Positions 1 through 12,629 are shown, counted from the first letter of the stretch. The stretch: 64,000 nt of DNA from Dendrophyllia cribrosa (GCA_024195265.1 JAJLRJ010000005.1:46457087-46521086), one strand, 5' to 3'. Numbers and translations are program-made. The notes: generated by a model from the sequence alone, not told the origin.

Positions 1-159
1 CTTATACACCTGACTGACGAGAATTGGGAAAACAGACTAGCAGGCAGGCATCCCTTCCGGAAGTAACAATTCCTCTTGACACTTAGCAATGGAAACTGGA
101 TACAAGAACTGAACTGAAGAGCCACTTGGCTCAGTGATTGTCTTTTGCTCAATACTCAC

Positions 160-449
160 TTCTAACAGTCTTTGAAAAAGGACGATTCTGTGAAACTGAA
201 ACAAAAACAAGTAAAAAACGCAACAATAAGTCAATGGAACATTGCAAAGTCTTGAAAATCGGTAGTAGTAGTAGTAGTAGTAGTAGCAGTAGTAGTAGCA
301 GTAGCAGTAGCAGTAGCAGTAGCAGTAGCAGTAGCAGTAGCAGTAGCAGTAGCAGTAGCAGTAGCAGTAGCAGTAGCAGTAGCAGTAGCAGTAGCAGTAG
401 CAGTAGCAGTAGCAGTAGCAGTAGCAGTAGCAGTAGCAGTAGCAGTAGC

Positions 450-513
<64 letters not shown>

Positions 514-3500
514 ACAGACAAGTGACCACGGACAAAAAAAGGTTAACATGTGAATTAACCACGAAAAATACTACAGACTAGTTACCTGATAGTCAACTGT
601 TGTCTCTCTAATTGTGAGAGGAAGATCAGCGGTATCAAGAAGAGCATACCTTGAGGTCGGACTAACGAAAACAAAAACACAAGATCGTTATTGCTATTAA
701 TCGTCTACCTACAGTGTATAAGTAAAAGCTATTACTGGCATTCTTTGCAGAAATGCATTTGATAGTCAGCTAGGAAGCATTGCGTGATGCGTGTAGCATG
801 TCACATGACAGTCCAAAATAATGGTCACGGAATAGACTGGGGTGGGTGTTTATTCAAGCAATGATTTTGTTTGTTAAAACTAGAAATATATATAATGACA
901 TACTCTTCTTCTTCAATTAGTGGGAAATACGCAGATGGATCCACATGTTTTAACCTCTGAAAAACAAAGATGCAACAAAACTCAACGAGGAAATACATGC
1001 GAGTCAATCTAACTCCATGAAAACATCTTATTAATTTCTCTTTACAATATTAGTGCATTGGGCTCTTTCTCACAGTTCATGGAAAAAGCATTTTTTTTAA
1101 ATTTGAAATCAACTGAGAATCGCCTGCATTTTTTCAGCAGCGTCGCTAAATAACTTGATGGATCACGATGACACAAGCTGACATGACATGTCAAAAGTAC
1201 ACAGGCTGTTTCTGTTCATGTTACCTCTCTAAGCTGTGACAGTGATGCTGGAACTACTGTTTCATCCAGCAATAACAGTCGGTCTTTCTTCATTCCAAGT
1301 TCTTCACCATTTTGGAGCAGAAGGCTAAAAAATGGGGAACAATAATACAAATATACAAACTATGTTTTAATTTGCTGCCAAAATACTTACGTTTTGCTTC
1401 AGATTTGCGTTTGATTATACAATGCTGAAAAAAAGCTGATTGCGATTCCGAGGGATTTCCATTTAAAAGTAAAGGGGGAGAAAATGTTTTTGGGTGTTAA
1501 ACTCAAGTCGAACACATTTACCATTGTGAAAACATTTCTTAATGTAAAGCGATTATCTGACATATACATTGGAAGGGACATGACATCTAGCACATACATT
1601 GAAAGGGACATGACATCTGACACATACATTGGAAGGGACATGACATCTAACACATACATTGGAAGGGACATGACATCTAACACATACATTGGAAGGGACA
1701 TGACATCTAACACATACATTGGAAGGGACATGACATCTGACACACACTTTGGAAGGGACATGACATCTGACACACATTGGAAGGGACATGACATCTGACA
1801 CATACATTGGAAGGGACATGACATCTGACACATTGGAGGGGACATGACATCTGACACACACATTGGAAGGGACATAACATCTGACATACATTGGAAGGGA
1901 CATGACATCTGACACATACATTGGAAGGGACATGACATCTGACACATTGGAAGGGACATGACATCTGACACACACATTGGAAGGGACATGACATCTGACA
2001 CATACATTGGAAGGGACATGACATCTAACACACACATTGGAAGGGACATGACATCTGATACACACATTGGAAGGGACATGACATCTAACACACACATTGG
2101 AAGGGACATGACATCTGATACACACATTGAAAGGGACATGACATCTGACACACACATTGGAAGGGACATGACATCTGACACACACATTGGAAGGGACATG
2201 ACATCTGATACACACATTGGAAGGGACATGACATCTGACACATACATTGGAAGGGACATGACATCTGACACATACATTGGAAGGGACATGACATCTGATA
2301 CACACATTGGAAGGGACATGACATCTGACACACACATTGGAAGGGACATGACATCTGACACACACATTGGAAGGGACATGACATCTGATACACACATTGG
2401 AAGGGACATGACATCTGACACACACATTGGAAGGGACATGACATCTGACACACACATTGGAAGGGACATGACATCTAACACACACATTGGAAGGGACATG
2501 ACATCTGATACACACATTGGAAGGGACATGACATCTGACACATACATTGGAAGGGACATGACATCTGACACATACATTGGAAGAGACATGACATCTAACA
2601 CATACATTGGAAGGGACATGACATCTAACACATACATTGGAAGGGACATGACATCTAACACATACATTGGAAGGGACACGACATCTGGCACATACATTGG
2701 AAGGGACATGACATCTGACACATACATTGGAAGGGACATGACATCTAACACATACATTGGAAGGGACATGATCGGTGGCTTAGTTTTGATGAGTTCTCTT
2801 TTCTTTAGCTCTCCTTCCAGATCTCCCCCGGCCAGACTCCACAGATGGTACACCTCACGAAGGGGCCTGGAAACAGTGAAATAAAAACAAATATAGTCAA
2901 CTCTCTCAAGGCGGACACAACTATAAGAAGGACACCTCTCTAAGGCGGACATCAGTAGTTAGCTGTTTCGTGCCGAATATCACTTGTTTGTCTGTAACTA
3001 AACTCTCTAAAAGGCGGACATCAATGGTTGGCTGGTTCTGGCTGGTTCTGGCTGGTTCTGGCTGGTTCTGGCTGAGGGTGTCCAGCTTAGAAAGCGTTTA
3101 CTGTAGATAAACTAAATGGCGGTGAAAAAAAAAAGCAGAAACCAGCCCGACTTCTTTAATCAACATAGAATTTTATTACTTAGCTTTCAAATTTAACAAC
3201 AACGGAAATTTTGCTGGTAAACATTCTGCTCGTAACATAGCTTTTCAGGCCGGAAACGTTTTTGGGGCTTTTGAGAAACACATGCCTGATCTTTGTGGTG
3301 TTTTGTTCCTTAGACAAGAAGCATTACTCCACACCAGTTATTGTCTCTTTCACCCGCGCTTATCAATGGATAGCAGTGAACAAACTGCTGGGGAATAAGG
3401 TTGTGATGGACTAACATCCCATCCAGTGGAGAAGGGTGGAGTAGTAAAACACAGAGTCGTTTAGCCCCAGTCTGATGGGTGACTTGGCTTGTCTTAACCT

Positions 3501-6500
3501 TTTTTACCATCCAAAGGGTGGGTTAAATCACGAAACGTAAATCTGTGTTGGAACTTGTTTGTGGTGTGACTCTCTTTTGAATTGACTTGTAACAACAGTT
3601 AACGAAGCTGAATCCCAAAGTGAATAATGTCAAAGAAGAAATATAATCCAGCAAACCTTTCAGATAGAAGATCTTCTTCATCACCATCTGTAAAAATGGT
3701 GAATAGAAAATAGTCATTAGTTGATGGCACAGCTAAAAAGGTAAAGCAACTTTATTTAGAAATTATTTGTTTTAAAGCTACGATAGTTGGGCTGTGTATT
3801 GAAACATTAGAAATATATACTTCAAATTGAGCAGGACTGTGTTTTAAATGATCTCAAGTGATAGAGGGCAGACCAGTTGACTATGTAGAAGGACAGTGGA
3901 ACCGCGTTACTCCGGCCATCACTGGGCCATCACTGGACCATCACTGAGCCATCGCTGGACCATCACTGGGCTATCACTATCACGACTTACCTTTTCTTCG
4001 GGCTAAGGGTGGGCTAGAGGTGGGCTAGAGTTGGCTGTATTAACGGGGTGGCCATTGGGTGGGGTTTCACTGTATATCCGAGGAGCTGAACATGGTTGTC
4101 AGGGAAATGACACTAGCTAGTCATCGTGGTAGGACTTGAACTTGAAACCTCCATATTTCAAGTCCAGTGCCCTACCCCGTTGACCATGCTGCCCTCCATA
4201 AGTACTTGCTGTGCAGGCTAAGGCTATCTATACAAACTACACAAACTTCTTGAATGGGTAAAATGTTCACACCATTCTTAAACTGCAATATAACAAGAGA
4301 AGTACTTACCCGGAGAGAAATCGCCATTTTGATAATCTTCAACTTCTAGATCTTGAATGTTAAATACAGGAGGAAATTTCTGGAAGCCATTATTAAGTTT
4401 TATCTGACCAGAAATATAAAGTAACTGGTTAGTTACTGACTAGATTTCCATGATATTCAGGTATCTTTGGATGATACATAAGATGAAAATTACGAAAAAC
4501 ATGTTGGAAAATATTGCAATATGTTTAATTAAACTGATTAACTTTACCTTCCCTTTATCAAAACTGGAGAATGTTTCATGCTGTAGTAATTCAGCAGGAG
4601 TAGGTCTGAGAAAGAAGTACATTTGCATGAGGACTTGAAAATTTACTTTTTCTACCAATACATCTGGTTTACTTTGGATCCCACTTCTGACACCATGTAA
4701 AATCCCTGCGTTTAACATCTTATGCTTTAATCTCATGATTTCTAACATTTACAGCCAGGTCACAGTCTTAAATCCAACATGGTGACTCTGTAATCTCCCG
4801 CATACATGCAAACAAGGCCATGGATGCATAAATAAGAAAGCGTGCGAATCTAATGCGCATACAAAACAGCTGCCACAGTATTTTATGGCCGATTTAGATG
4901 GCACAGCTTTTGCTTAAAACTGTTGCATGCGACTTTTGTAGTGTTTGCTGCTCACATTATGGCAAGCTCACATGCAACTTAACTCACTGCTCAACACTGT
5001 TTGAAGCTATGATGTGTCTTTAATAGTGTTAAAATGTTATCTTTCAAAATTCTGTGACAAATTTTGTGTTGCATCCAATAGTTATAACCAGCGTAGGCTT
5101 GATTTACACCAAACAATCCATGGGTATGTTGAAGCATTAGGCAATGGCATTGACATTAGGACCAGCAATGATGAGATAATACTCTGACTTTAATTGTACC
5201 TCTTATTAACATCAGTTGTCAAGCAAATCCTAAGGAACAAGGCCAAATCTGGGGGAATCTCCTGCAACAATGTAGATATTATTAAGAAAATCAATTGAAA
5301 ATACTGAACAAACAAACACTTATAATTTAAAAGATTTCCTTGGCCTGGTTGGAAAATTTACTGATAAGTTATTTCCAAAGGGTCTGGATAATAGCAAGCA
5401 AGTAATAATTTTTAAAGCAACGACAACTGACCCAATTCTATCCCGCCATTTCGCCCCATCGTCTCTTCTATTGGAACATATAATTACAACTTGGCTAAAT
5501 ATCTGTGTAATCTCTTAACGCCTTACATGTACATTCCATCTGAACATTGTGCTACTGACACTTGAACCTTTGTTCAGGATATCCAGAAATTATCTATGCA
5601 TGGTAAGGTTATGGTTTCGTTCGATGTTGAAAGTCTCTTTACCAACATACCACTTGAGGAGTGTATTGACCTGGCGGTTAATTATATCTCCGAGGGAAAC
5701 CCCGAACTTAAGTTAAATAATTCTGAACTAAAGAATCTTTTTTCCGTAGCCACTGCCCAGACCCACTTTTTGTTTAATGGTTCCTTCTACGATCAGATAG
5801 ATGGTGTAGCCATGGGTTCTCCCCTTGCTCCCGTTCTTGCTAACCTTTTTATGGGACATCATGAAAAGTTATGGCTCGAAAATTTTGAGGGGTACGAGAT
5901 TTTATTTTATCGCCGATATGTAGATGATAATTTTTTTTTTATTTCACTCGGACCATGATGCTGTTCTGTTTTTCAACTATATCAACTCTAGGCACCCCAA
6001 TTTTAGGTTTACCATGGAAAAAGAGGTAGATCAAACTATACCATTCTTAAACGTTCTGATTAACAATATTTCAGATTCTCCTGTTACCAGCGTCTATCGT
6101 AAGAAGACCTTTACTGGTCTATAAACTAATTATTTTTCTTTCACATCATTTTCCTACAAATTGGGTCTCATTAAGACTCTTGTGGACAGAACCTATAAGA
6201 TTAATAACACCTGGTTAGGCTTTCATGAAGATATTAGTAAACTCATGAAAATCCTTAAAAAAAATCTTTCTCCCACCCAATTAAATGAGAAGTGTCAACC
6301 ATTACATTACTGGGACCCACAACATTCCTGACTGTCCCCCAGATCCTACCATTAAAGCTGTACCCCCGTTTTATTTTAAATTACCTTATACAGGCCATTT
6401 TTCCAGTGTTACACAGAAAAGGATTCGGCAACTTATCAAACGCTATTGTAATAATATAGATATAAAATTAGTCTTTTCGTCTTTCAAGATCGGCAACATG

Positions 6501-9500
6501 TTTACCGTGAAAGACCCTATCCCGAGCGGGCTCCGTTCGTGTGTTGTTTACAAATTTGTGTGTGCGGGCTGTAATGCCTGCTACGTCGGCGAAACCACCC
6601 GACATTTTTCCACACGCGTTCGTGAGCACTTATCCACTGATAGGGCCTCTCACATATTCAAACACTTGGAAGACTCTAAAGAATGCCACAGTTTATGTTC
6701 ACCTATTTGTTTTAATATCTTAGATCATGCTTCCATTAATTTTCAGCTTAAGATAAAGGAAGCTTTACATATCAAATGGGAACAACCTTCTTTGAACCAA
6801 CAGTTGCATCATGTTAATTTAAAACTTTCTTTTTAATCATGTATTGTCACACATTCTTTCATTTATTTGTCAAAGGTGTTTTCTCTCATTAGCGTTTTCA
6901 TTTACTTGGTATAAATTCAACTTTGTAACTTAAAATTTCAAACTGAAGATGACAAAGGATTGTCGAAACATGTCTTTTAAAATCAAGTCAGTTGTCGTTG
7001 CTTTAAAAATGATAAGTTAATTATTCAAGATAACAAATAAGATAAACATCTTTTTTAATAGAATTATCAACACAAACAAAGTTGAACCAAATAAAGTCCT
7101 GTATAGTATTAATACATTGAAATGCAGTGAGGTCAAACAACTAAACTGAAAAAAGGATAGTAGGTAATGAGAAAAAAATATTACTTTAAGTTTTCCTGAT
7201 TCAGGGTGATCAGTCATAAGAAGTTGAAGAATATCTGAAGAGGAATCTGAAAATGAAACAAAAATGTAAGTTATTCCAGGATCAAATTGCTTTTCATCTG
7301 AGCAAGTTCCCACTTTCTTCACTTCTTACAAAGTAGGTTCTCTAATTTTTCTAAGCATACTTTCCAAACTCAACTGCTTCTCCAGACTCCCTTTGTCCTC
7401 CCTCCAGGCTCCCATTAGAATTCAACATGACCTCATCCAAGTCTTCCCAGGCTCCCTTGTCTCACTCTTCAATCTTCTATCTCCCTAAAATCTCCCTTTT
7501 TTACCCATTGATCCCTCACTTTCCTTTCTTTCTAAGCGGTTATCCACCATTAGGACCCACACTTACCTCCTTCCCACCTCACCTCACCCCCCACCCCACA
7601 CTTACCTTCTTCCCCCCCCCCCCCCCACCCCACTGATCAATTCTAGGCCCCCTCGGAAAATCACAGTGCACTTTCCTACCAGTAACCATTTGAGTTCTTC
7701 GCTTTTGTCTCACCCAAGTATCTCTCCTTGACTTTTTCTCAGCCCACCCCACCCCCCTCCCTCTCAGGCTGCCCAGGTTTCTGACCCCCATCCCCCCTCC
7801 CAATGAGCTTCTTCTCTTACCTGCCTCCCAAGGTTGTTCCCTGTTCAGTCCTCCTGAGCTTTCCATTATTTCCCACCCTTGCCTAGTCTCCCCTCCCCCT
7901 GGGATACCTTGGACATACCTTGAACAGTCTTTACAAGAGATAGTATCTTAAAGAAGATCTTGTCAACATCACTGTCATCAGTCACAGTTGCCCACAGTGA
8001 TCCTTCCTGTGAAGAGTAGGATATGTATCAACTTAAAACAAATAATTTATACAAAAATTTAATGATTAAATGCTTACCAATATTAGATAGATTAGAATCA
8101 TCCCTAGAGACCAGACATCAACCTAACATAAAATTAAGACAAAAAAAACAGTGAATCTCCTGCCAATAAATAGAACAAGAATTCAAATACAAGTATTTTA
8201 GCATAGGCCAGATAATCCTTGTATTTGGTTTGTTACAAGAGCATCAACCTAACCCATGCTGGGGGAGGGGGCAAGGGGGCGAGGGGCGAGGGGGCGAGGG
8301 GGTGAGGCGGTGAGGGGGCGAGGGGGGCAAGGGTGGCGAGGGGGGCGAGGGGCAGAGGGTGCTGAACCTTGAGGTACTTAACCCTTTTAAACTCCCAATA
8401 AAAATTCAAAATTCAATTCAAAATCACAGATTTCATTTTGTAAAATAATGAAAAGCAAATGGTGCCATGAAATAATGCTGCCAAAGAGGTTTCATTTGAA
8501 TGGTCACACCATAAGATTTCATCAATGGACTCAAAAGTTAGAACAAATGGTGCCATGCAAAAGTACTGCTGAAGAGGTTTCATTTGAATGGTCACACCAT
8601 AGGATTTCATCAACAGATTCAAAAGTTAGAACAAATGGTACCATGCAAAAGTAATGCTGAAGAGGTTTCATTTGAATGGTCACACCATAGGAATTCGTCG
8701 ACAGACTCAAAAGTTAGAGTTACACAATTTTGTCTCCATAATTTACTCTGGGAGTGAGAAGGGTTAAGGAAGCAGGGTAGGGAGAGCTGGTGATTTTTTG
8801 AGCACCAACTCTTTTTTATGAGTGTAGTGTCATCTTTCAAGCAACTTACCTTTGGTCCTGATGGTCCAAATAAAGGAGAAAGTCCTTGACCTGATAAAAT
8901 GACTTCTGGGGCCATGAATTCAGGACAGCTGGATACAAAAATGTTACAAGATAAGTTGGCTATCAATATGTAGCTTCGCATGGAAGTATTCTGAAAGTGA
9001 CTCAGGAATCAAGACAAATTGGAAATTACTGGAATAAGTGAAATTACTGACCCTATTGGAAATGCAACATGTGCCCCAAAGCCTGTCATATAATATAGAC
9101 CACTTTTGGACAACTTCACCTGACCCTATGAAACATAAACAAACAAACAAACAAACAGTCAACCCTGCTACACCTTAGACCCCAGGGGGGGGGGGGGGGG
9201 TAGACTCCCATACATGAGGTACAGGACGCTCATTGTCTTATTTAGGGGTGTCGATTATGGATTTTGGTATCACTTAGAGTGTTCAGGAAGGCCATGAATG
9301 CCGACATTTTTAACAATCAAGGTATCATTTAGGGTGGCATGCAAAGATTTATGGCAATGCTATAAAAATTTAAAGTCACTATGTAACTCTTGTTTGTCTG
9401 TCTTTTTTAGAATGGTATCTTTTAGGGGTCAAATAAAACTTGAGCCACACCCAGATTGGTCTCTTTTGGGGGTTTAATTCGACAATTCTGACGAGCATCC

Positions 9501-10505
9501 CTGTACCTTTCGTATGGGAGTCCCTCGGGCATTAGACACTGTAATGTCTCTCTCTAAGGTCAAGAGGAACACTTCTATAACAGATGAAACTGACTCCAAG
9601 TGTATCAGACTGAATGGACTGTACTAGAAGTTGTACTCAGTCTGTGAATCAACCAAACCAAGGTGGATGCTTCAAGAAGCTGCCCACAGGGAATCTTAAC
9701 TCTAAGTAATATGAACCTGTAGTTATTTCAATGTATAAATGAGTGCAACACAAAATACTGTATCATATTGAAGTTCTGATGCAAATAACAATATTTTCAT
9801 TTTATTTGAGTTGATGCGTCTGTAGTGACATAAAACCAATGGTAAGTGGGTGCTTACCAGAGGGTAAAAGCAATTAGAAATTAGGACCACTAGCATTGAA
9901 AGTGGGATTTCAACTGTACAGTCAATGATTTCACCAGAAAAACCAAGAAGGGAGAGTGGTAGATGGCACCTTAAACCGGGACACACAAGGGTTGGAATGT
10001 CTGATGTATAGCAAATGTCATGATTTTTAAGAGCTACCTTGGGTGAAAGAGCAATGTTGTCTGGTGACAAATTCCTGTGGACAATTCCATGTGCATTCAA
10101 GAAGGCAAGGCCATGAAGAACCTCAAATGCAATACTCCTAATATCACTCCAACTAAAAAAAAAATAGAGCAATGCAAAAGTTGAAATTGACAGTGACAAT
10201 AATACTATCAGAAACTTATAGAATGATACCTTTAGTAAACATTCACATAGAGGCGGGGGGGGGGGGGGGGGGGGGGGAGAGAGAGAGAAAGGGGGCCAAG
10301 GAAGATCATGGTAATTTAAAAACACAGAGCCCAAATACAGATATTGTCTAGTAGTGAGAATTAGGATGGGATGAGCTAACAAAAGGGCAGATGAAAATAA
10401 GTTAAAAAGAAAACAATATATGGGTGCAGGGGTAGCCAGGGGGTGCAAAAAGGAACCAGGCTAGGGGTCCTACAACTCTTTTACAAATCGTCCTTATGGC
10501 CTTTC

Positions 10506-10551
<46 letters not shown>

Positions 10552-12629
10552 GTACTTACTTATGGTCTGTGACTCGCCATTAAATTGTAATAAAAAAAAC
10601 TATAGACGTTAACAGAGGCTGGCTAGGATTTCAAGGGTGGAGAAAAACAGGTCAGGCCAACCTAACAAAAGGGGTGGGGTTATTGTGGTTGGGGGGGGGG
10701 GGAGGGGGCAGTTTATCCATCCTCCCTTCCTCAGTGTTTTGTTTAATCAATAGCTGTCAGTGTGGATAACACATTATACATAATAGGTGAATGAGCTCTA
10801 GTTTAACAATCACTCACTTAAAAGTTTTACCACTTTTCACAGCTGTTTTCAAGTTATCGGGATAAAACTCCTCTCCGACAATAAGCCTTTCTGAAAAAAT
10901 ATAATTTGATAATAAATAATTTGCTTTTTTCTCCGAGAAACTACCAAATATATAATTGATAAAAAAAAAATGTTTACCAATTGATATGGTGACTAGTTCA
11001 CCAGTATACAGTAATGAACATCAGTTCATGATGAGTGTAGGTTGATCACTGAGGCTTCCCAACTTAGTTAGCCTGTATGGAGATGAGAGACCAACACTCA
11101 CCTTGTCAGATCCCTATTTGAAATCTTTAGTAAATTGGGGGTAGGGAATGGAGGACCGGGGAGGCTCAGGGGATCCATGCCATTACAATATGTACCCCGA
11201 CATGATGCTACCCAGACATGGCTACATGTAATGCTTGCAATTGGTTGCCGATTTCTTTTTTTATTGCATTATAAAGAGATAACTACAAATAACAATAATA
11301 TTAACAATTATTACATATATAGAATAGCCGAAAACAGCTGCACAATTGTGCCACTGTATGTTTCAGTATGAAACATAGCGTTGCACTGTTGTTTTTCTTC
11401 AGGCATGGCTACATGTAATGCTTGCAATTGGTTGCCGATTTCTTTATATTTTAACCAATCAGAGGCACTACAAAGATATGAAATTAATCAACTTTTTTTA
11501 TTGCATTATAAAGAGATAACTACAAATAACAATTAACAATTATTACATAATACAGTGCATGTATAGAATTGCCGAAAACAGCCGCAAAATTGTGCCACTG
11601 TATGTTTCAGCATGATTTCCACATAGCGCTGCACTGTTGTTTTTCTTTAGGAGTTCTATTGTTTTGGCTTTTGTTTCAGTTTTAAGAATTTAAGAATAGG
11701 ACGTTAGGATTTGGCGCTATATAAATTTTAATTGTAATTGTAAGAATGGTACTGTATGCATAACTAAAGTATGGGGTTATACCAAATCTTTCCTATCTTT
11801 CTCTAAAATCTATTCCATAGAAATATAAAGGCACCATAAACACTGTCTCTATGCCATGGTATTCTATGGCTGGCTAATGCCGGGGGGGGGGGGGGGGGGG
11901 GGGGTACAGTGTACATGAGCAATATAGGTATGTGCCGCTGTAAAGGGTATGGTTTTCAGGCAGTTTAGTCTGGGATAGGGTATAGTAATCAGTGATTTTT
12001 GATCTAGAATAGGGTATCATTTTCCGTGAAACTGATCAGTTGTGTGAAGAATTTAGTCTAGACAAGGTTTACTGGCAAATGGCATTTAAAAATCAGTACG
12101 GCGGGCAGTACGACATTTTTACTGACCCCTGTTAACTAATAACTGTGATAGTGAATAAGTTTCTGGAAAATAGCGAGTCTGGAATAGGTCTAGGATAGGA
12201 TAGGGTTTTTCGGTGTTTAGTCTAGAATAGGGTTGTAAAATGCATCTAAAATGGTCTAGTATAGGTTAAGGATCTCAGAGTCCCAGCGGCACACCCCCAG
12301 AGTACCCCCTCCCCCCCCCCGGGGGGGAGGCGGGCTAATGATACTCTTAGCTCTTGATAGTGAGGAATTCCCAAAGTAAGGTTCTTTTGTTTCAAATACT
12401 TAATATTTATATCATTATTATTTTTAATTTGCTTACCATTTTTTACCCTGATGATATCAAGATACTGACAGACGTTTTCATGATAAAGATTCTTCAGGAG
12501 CTGAAATCGACCTAAGATCACGATGGAATTTGGAGTCAGCGGAAGACCATTTGTGCCACACTGGCCTGACGGATGTGGAGATGGAAAAAACGTCGAAATT
12601 CCTATCTGTGCTTGGTCCAGCGTACCCAT
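160..12629 (-). CDS. TBCK: TBCK, TBC domain-containing protein kinase-like (5' half, 17 coding exons, continues off the left edge)
   Basis: Pseudokinase plus TBC (Rab-GAP) protein of growth and endolysosomal signalling. I traced exons at 12437-12629, 10818-10890, 10038-10152, 9052-9125, 8850-8928, 8078-8122, 7919-8006, 7185-7246, 5200-5261, 4548-4605, 4310-4403, 3657-3687, 2756-2866, 1225-1324, 904-956, 586-649 and 160-195. All have GT/AG borders and compatible phases, giving 446 codons. The start peptide (GTNGLPLTPNSIVILGRFQ), the degenerate kinase loop HGIVHRNLSPDNI, VDVWSLGM, RPTPAELL, VYHLWSLAGGDLE and LPLTIRE match TBCK in order. The HRN replaces HRD, as expected for a pseudokinase. The TBC and rhodanese parts lie outside the window. 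The intron at 5262-7184 holds a Penelope element and the intron at 1325-2755 a minisatellite that begins at the splice donor. The family assignment is secure; single exon borders are inferred. Confidence 0.88.
261..514. repeat. AGC/AGT trinucleotide microsatellite
   Basis: About 250 bp of AGT and AGC triplets; the middle part is regular AGCAGT hexamers. It lies in the TBCK intron between the exons at 160-195 and 586-649. It opens reading frames for poly-Ser, poly-Leu, poly-Tyr/Cys and poly-Thr/Ala in several frames, none of which I regard as a gene. Confidence 0.95.
1556..2770. repeat. 30-bp minisatellite derived from a TBCK exon/5' splice site
   Basis: About 40 tandem copies of a 30-bp unit (plus-strand core ACATTGGAAGGGACATGACA) with a few shortened units around 1770-1990. 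The first copy, read on the minus strand, is the end of the TBCK exon 2756-2866 plus its donor (CCAAT|GTATGTG). Every later unit repeats that exon end and a GTATGTG or GTGTGTG donor. The unit is 10 codons (MSLPMYVSDV-like), so the frame stays open right through the array. This explains the long ORFs on both strands here; I do not call them separate genes. Confidence 0.95.
2893..3110. repeat. MITE-like remnant with GGTTCTGGCT tandem copies
   Basis: AT/GC-mixed intronic sequence beginning AGTCAACTCTCTC, the same terminal motif as the complete MITE at 46600-46785. It contains repeated GGCGGACA(T/C) words and ends in about five tandem copies of GGTTCTGGCT at 3025-3073. It is inside the TBCK intron between 2866 and 3657 and shows no coding potential. 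Confidence 0.5.
3893..4073. mobile_element. MITE-like inverted-repeat element
   Basis: Starts ACAGTGGAACCGCGTTAC and ends with the imperfect reverse complement (GGGTGGGGTTTCACTGT). The interior has repeated CCATCACTGG words. It is about 180 bp and intronic in TBCK. The superfamily is uncertain because no clean target duplication is seen. Confidence 0.45.
4127..4196 (-). ncRNA. tRNA-derived SINE fragment (tRNA-like head)
   Basis: Read on the minus strand the stretch has an A-box-like TGGTCAACGGGGTAG and a B box GTTCAAGTCC, with an anticodon-arm-like GGACTTGAAAT. The acceptor stem is not well paired and it sits in a TBCK intron. I therefore read it as the promoter head of a tRNA-derived SINE rather than a working tRNA. 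Confidence 0.4.
5596..6124 (+). pseudogene. Penelope reverse transcriptase fragment
   Basis: Palm-domain remnant. Residues with FDVESLFTNIPLEE correspond to the first catalytic Asp region, AMGSPLAPVLAN to the primer-grip/motif B area and YRRYVDD to the catalytic YxDD box. The frame breaks within the T-run at 5931-5940 and resumes at 5924 in the next frame (FRFTMEKEVDQTIPFLNV). Coding similarity also continues upstream of 5596 (RPIVSSIGTYNYNLAKYL at about 5455-5510), so the Met at 5596 is internal. Confidence 0.8.
6285..6836 (+). pseudogene. Penelope GIY-YIG endonuclease domain fragment
   Basis: A 183-residue open stretch. Its middle has the Cys-rich GIY-YIG variant VCAGCNACYVGETTRHFSTR followed by REH. 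In Penelope elements this nuclease nicks the target for insertion. The upstream part (SSFKIGNMFTVKDPIPSGLRS) is the usual linker. The true ORF began further 5', where the copy is broken, so this is a remnant. Confidence 0.75.
7595..8360. repeat. Pyrimidine-rich and G-rich low-complexity tracts
   Basis: 7595-7630 and 7740-7900 are C/T-rich on the plus strand, with runs of C. 8255-8360 is a GGGGGCGAGG-type minisatellite. Between them lie two TBCK exons (7919-8006 and 8078-8122). The tracts may form quadruplex or triplex structures; no gene is seen in them. Confidence 0.7.
8457..8720. repeat. About 90-bp unit repeated three times
   Basis: Three diverged tandem copies of a unit containing GAAGAGGTTTCATTTGAATG, CACACCATA and TCAAAAGTTAGAACAAATGG, at about 8457-8545, 8546-8635 and 8636-8720. 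It is in the TBCK intron between exons 8850-8928 and 8078-8122. Confidence 0.8.
9202..9530. mobile_element. MITE-like element with about 30-bp inverted ends
   Basis: The left end TAGACTCCCATACATGAGGT and following ACAGGACGCTC pair with the right end GACGAGCATCCCTGTACC and GTATGGGAGTC. The interior is non-coding and includes repeated TTTAGGGGTGTC-like words. It lies in a TBCK intron. The inverted copy of the locus leaves the window at this point. Confidence 0.5.
10507..10551. repeat. TTA microsatellite (shorter allele)
   Basis: Perfect TTA repeats of about 45 bp. The mirror-image copy at 61004-61078 is about 75 bp with one interruption. A length difference of this kind is expected between haplotypes and supports reading the two outer arms as alleles. 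Confidence 0.9.
11216..11650. repeat. Tandem duplication of a roughly 190-250-bp unit
   Basis: Two copies starting CATGGCTACATGTAATGC (about 11216 and 11404), each containing GATAACTACAAATAACAA and GTGCCACTGTATGTTTCAG. The second copy has an extra segment around 11450-11490. Non-coding, in the TBCK intron between exons 1 and 2. Confidence 0.75.
11905..12280. repeat. GGGTATAG/TAGTCTAG-rich repeat
   Basis: Many dispersed GATAGGGTAT, TAGTCTAGAATAGGG and similar words, preceded by a poly-G run (11882-11904) and followed by facing C and G runs (12308-12328). It resembles a degenerate MITE or satellite fragment in TBCK intron 1. No coding signal. Confidence 0.5.

Larger units (their letters stand above)
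5408..7010 (+). mobile_element. Decayed Penelope-like retroelement (reverse transcriptase plus GIY-YIG endonuclease)
   Basis: Bounded by a 23-bp inverted repeat: 5408-5430 (ATTTTTAAAGCAACGACAAC...) and 6988-7010. The reverse transcriptase part keeps FDVESLFTNIP, AMGSPLAPVLANLFM and YRRYVDD, but has an in-frame TGA near 5563, a frameshift after 5930 and a stop at 6122. The second ORF (6285-6836) ends in a GIY-YIG-type domain with VVYKFVCAGCNACYVGET and a later R..EH. RT plus GIY-YIG in this order is diagnostic of Penelope-like elements. The copy is 5'-truncated, inactive, and lies antisense in the TBCK intron between exons 7185-7246 and 5200-5261. Confidence 0.85.

Noticed and set aside
138..581. 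Long poly-Ser / poly-Leu / poly-Tyr ORFs
   Set aside because: They are six-frame readings of the AGC/AGT microsatellite inside a TBCK intron.
1556..2770. CRISPR-like array of regular 30-bp repeats
   Set aside because: The units are head to tail with no unique spacers, in eukaryotic DNA; it is a minisatellite.
1399..2952. 517-codon repeat protein on the minus strand and 308-codon ORF on the plus strand
   Set aside because: Both come from the 30-bp minisatellite, which is open in several frames on both strands. Only the first 111 nt (2756-2866) are a TBCK exon.
4127..4196. Functional tRNA gene
   Set aside because: A and B boxes are present but the acceptor stem does not pair well and it sits in an intron, so a SINE head is more likely.
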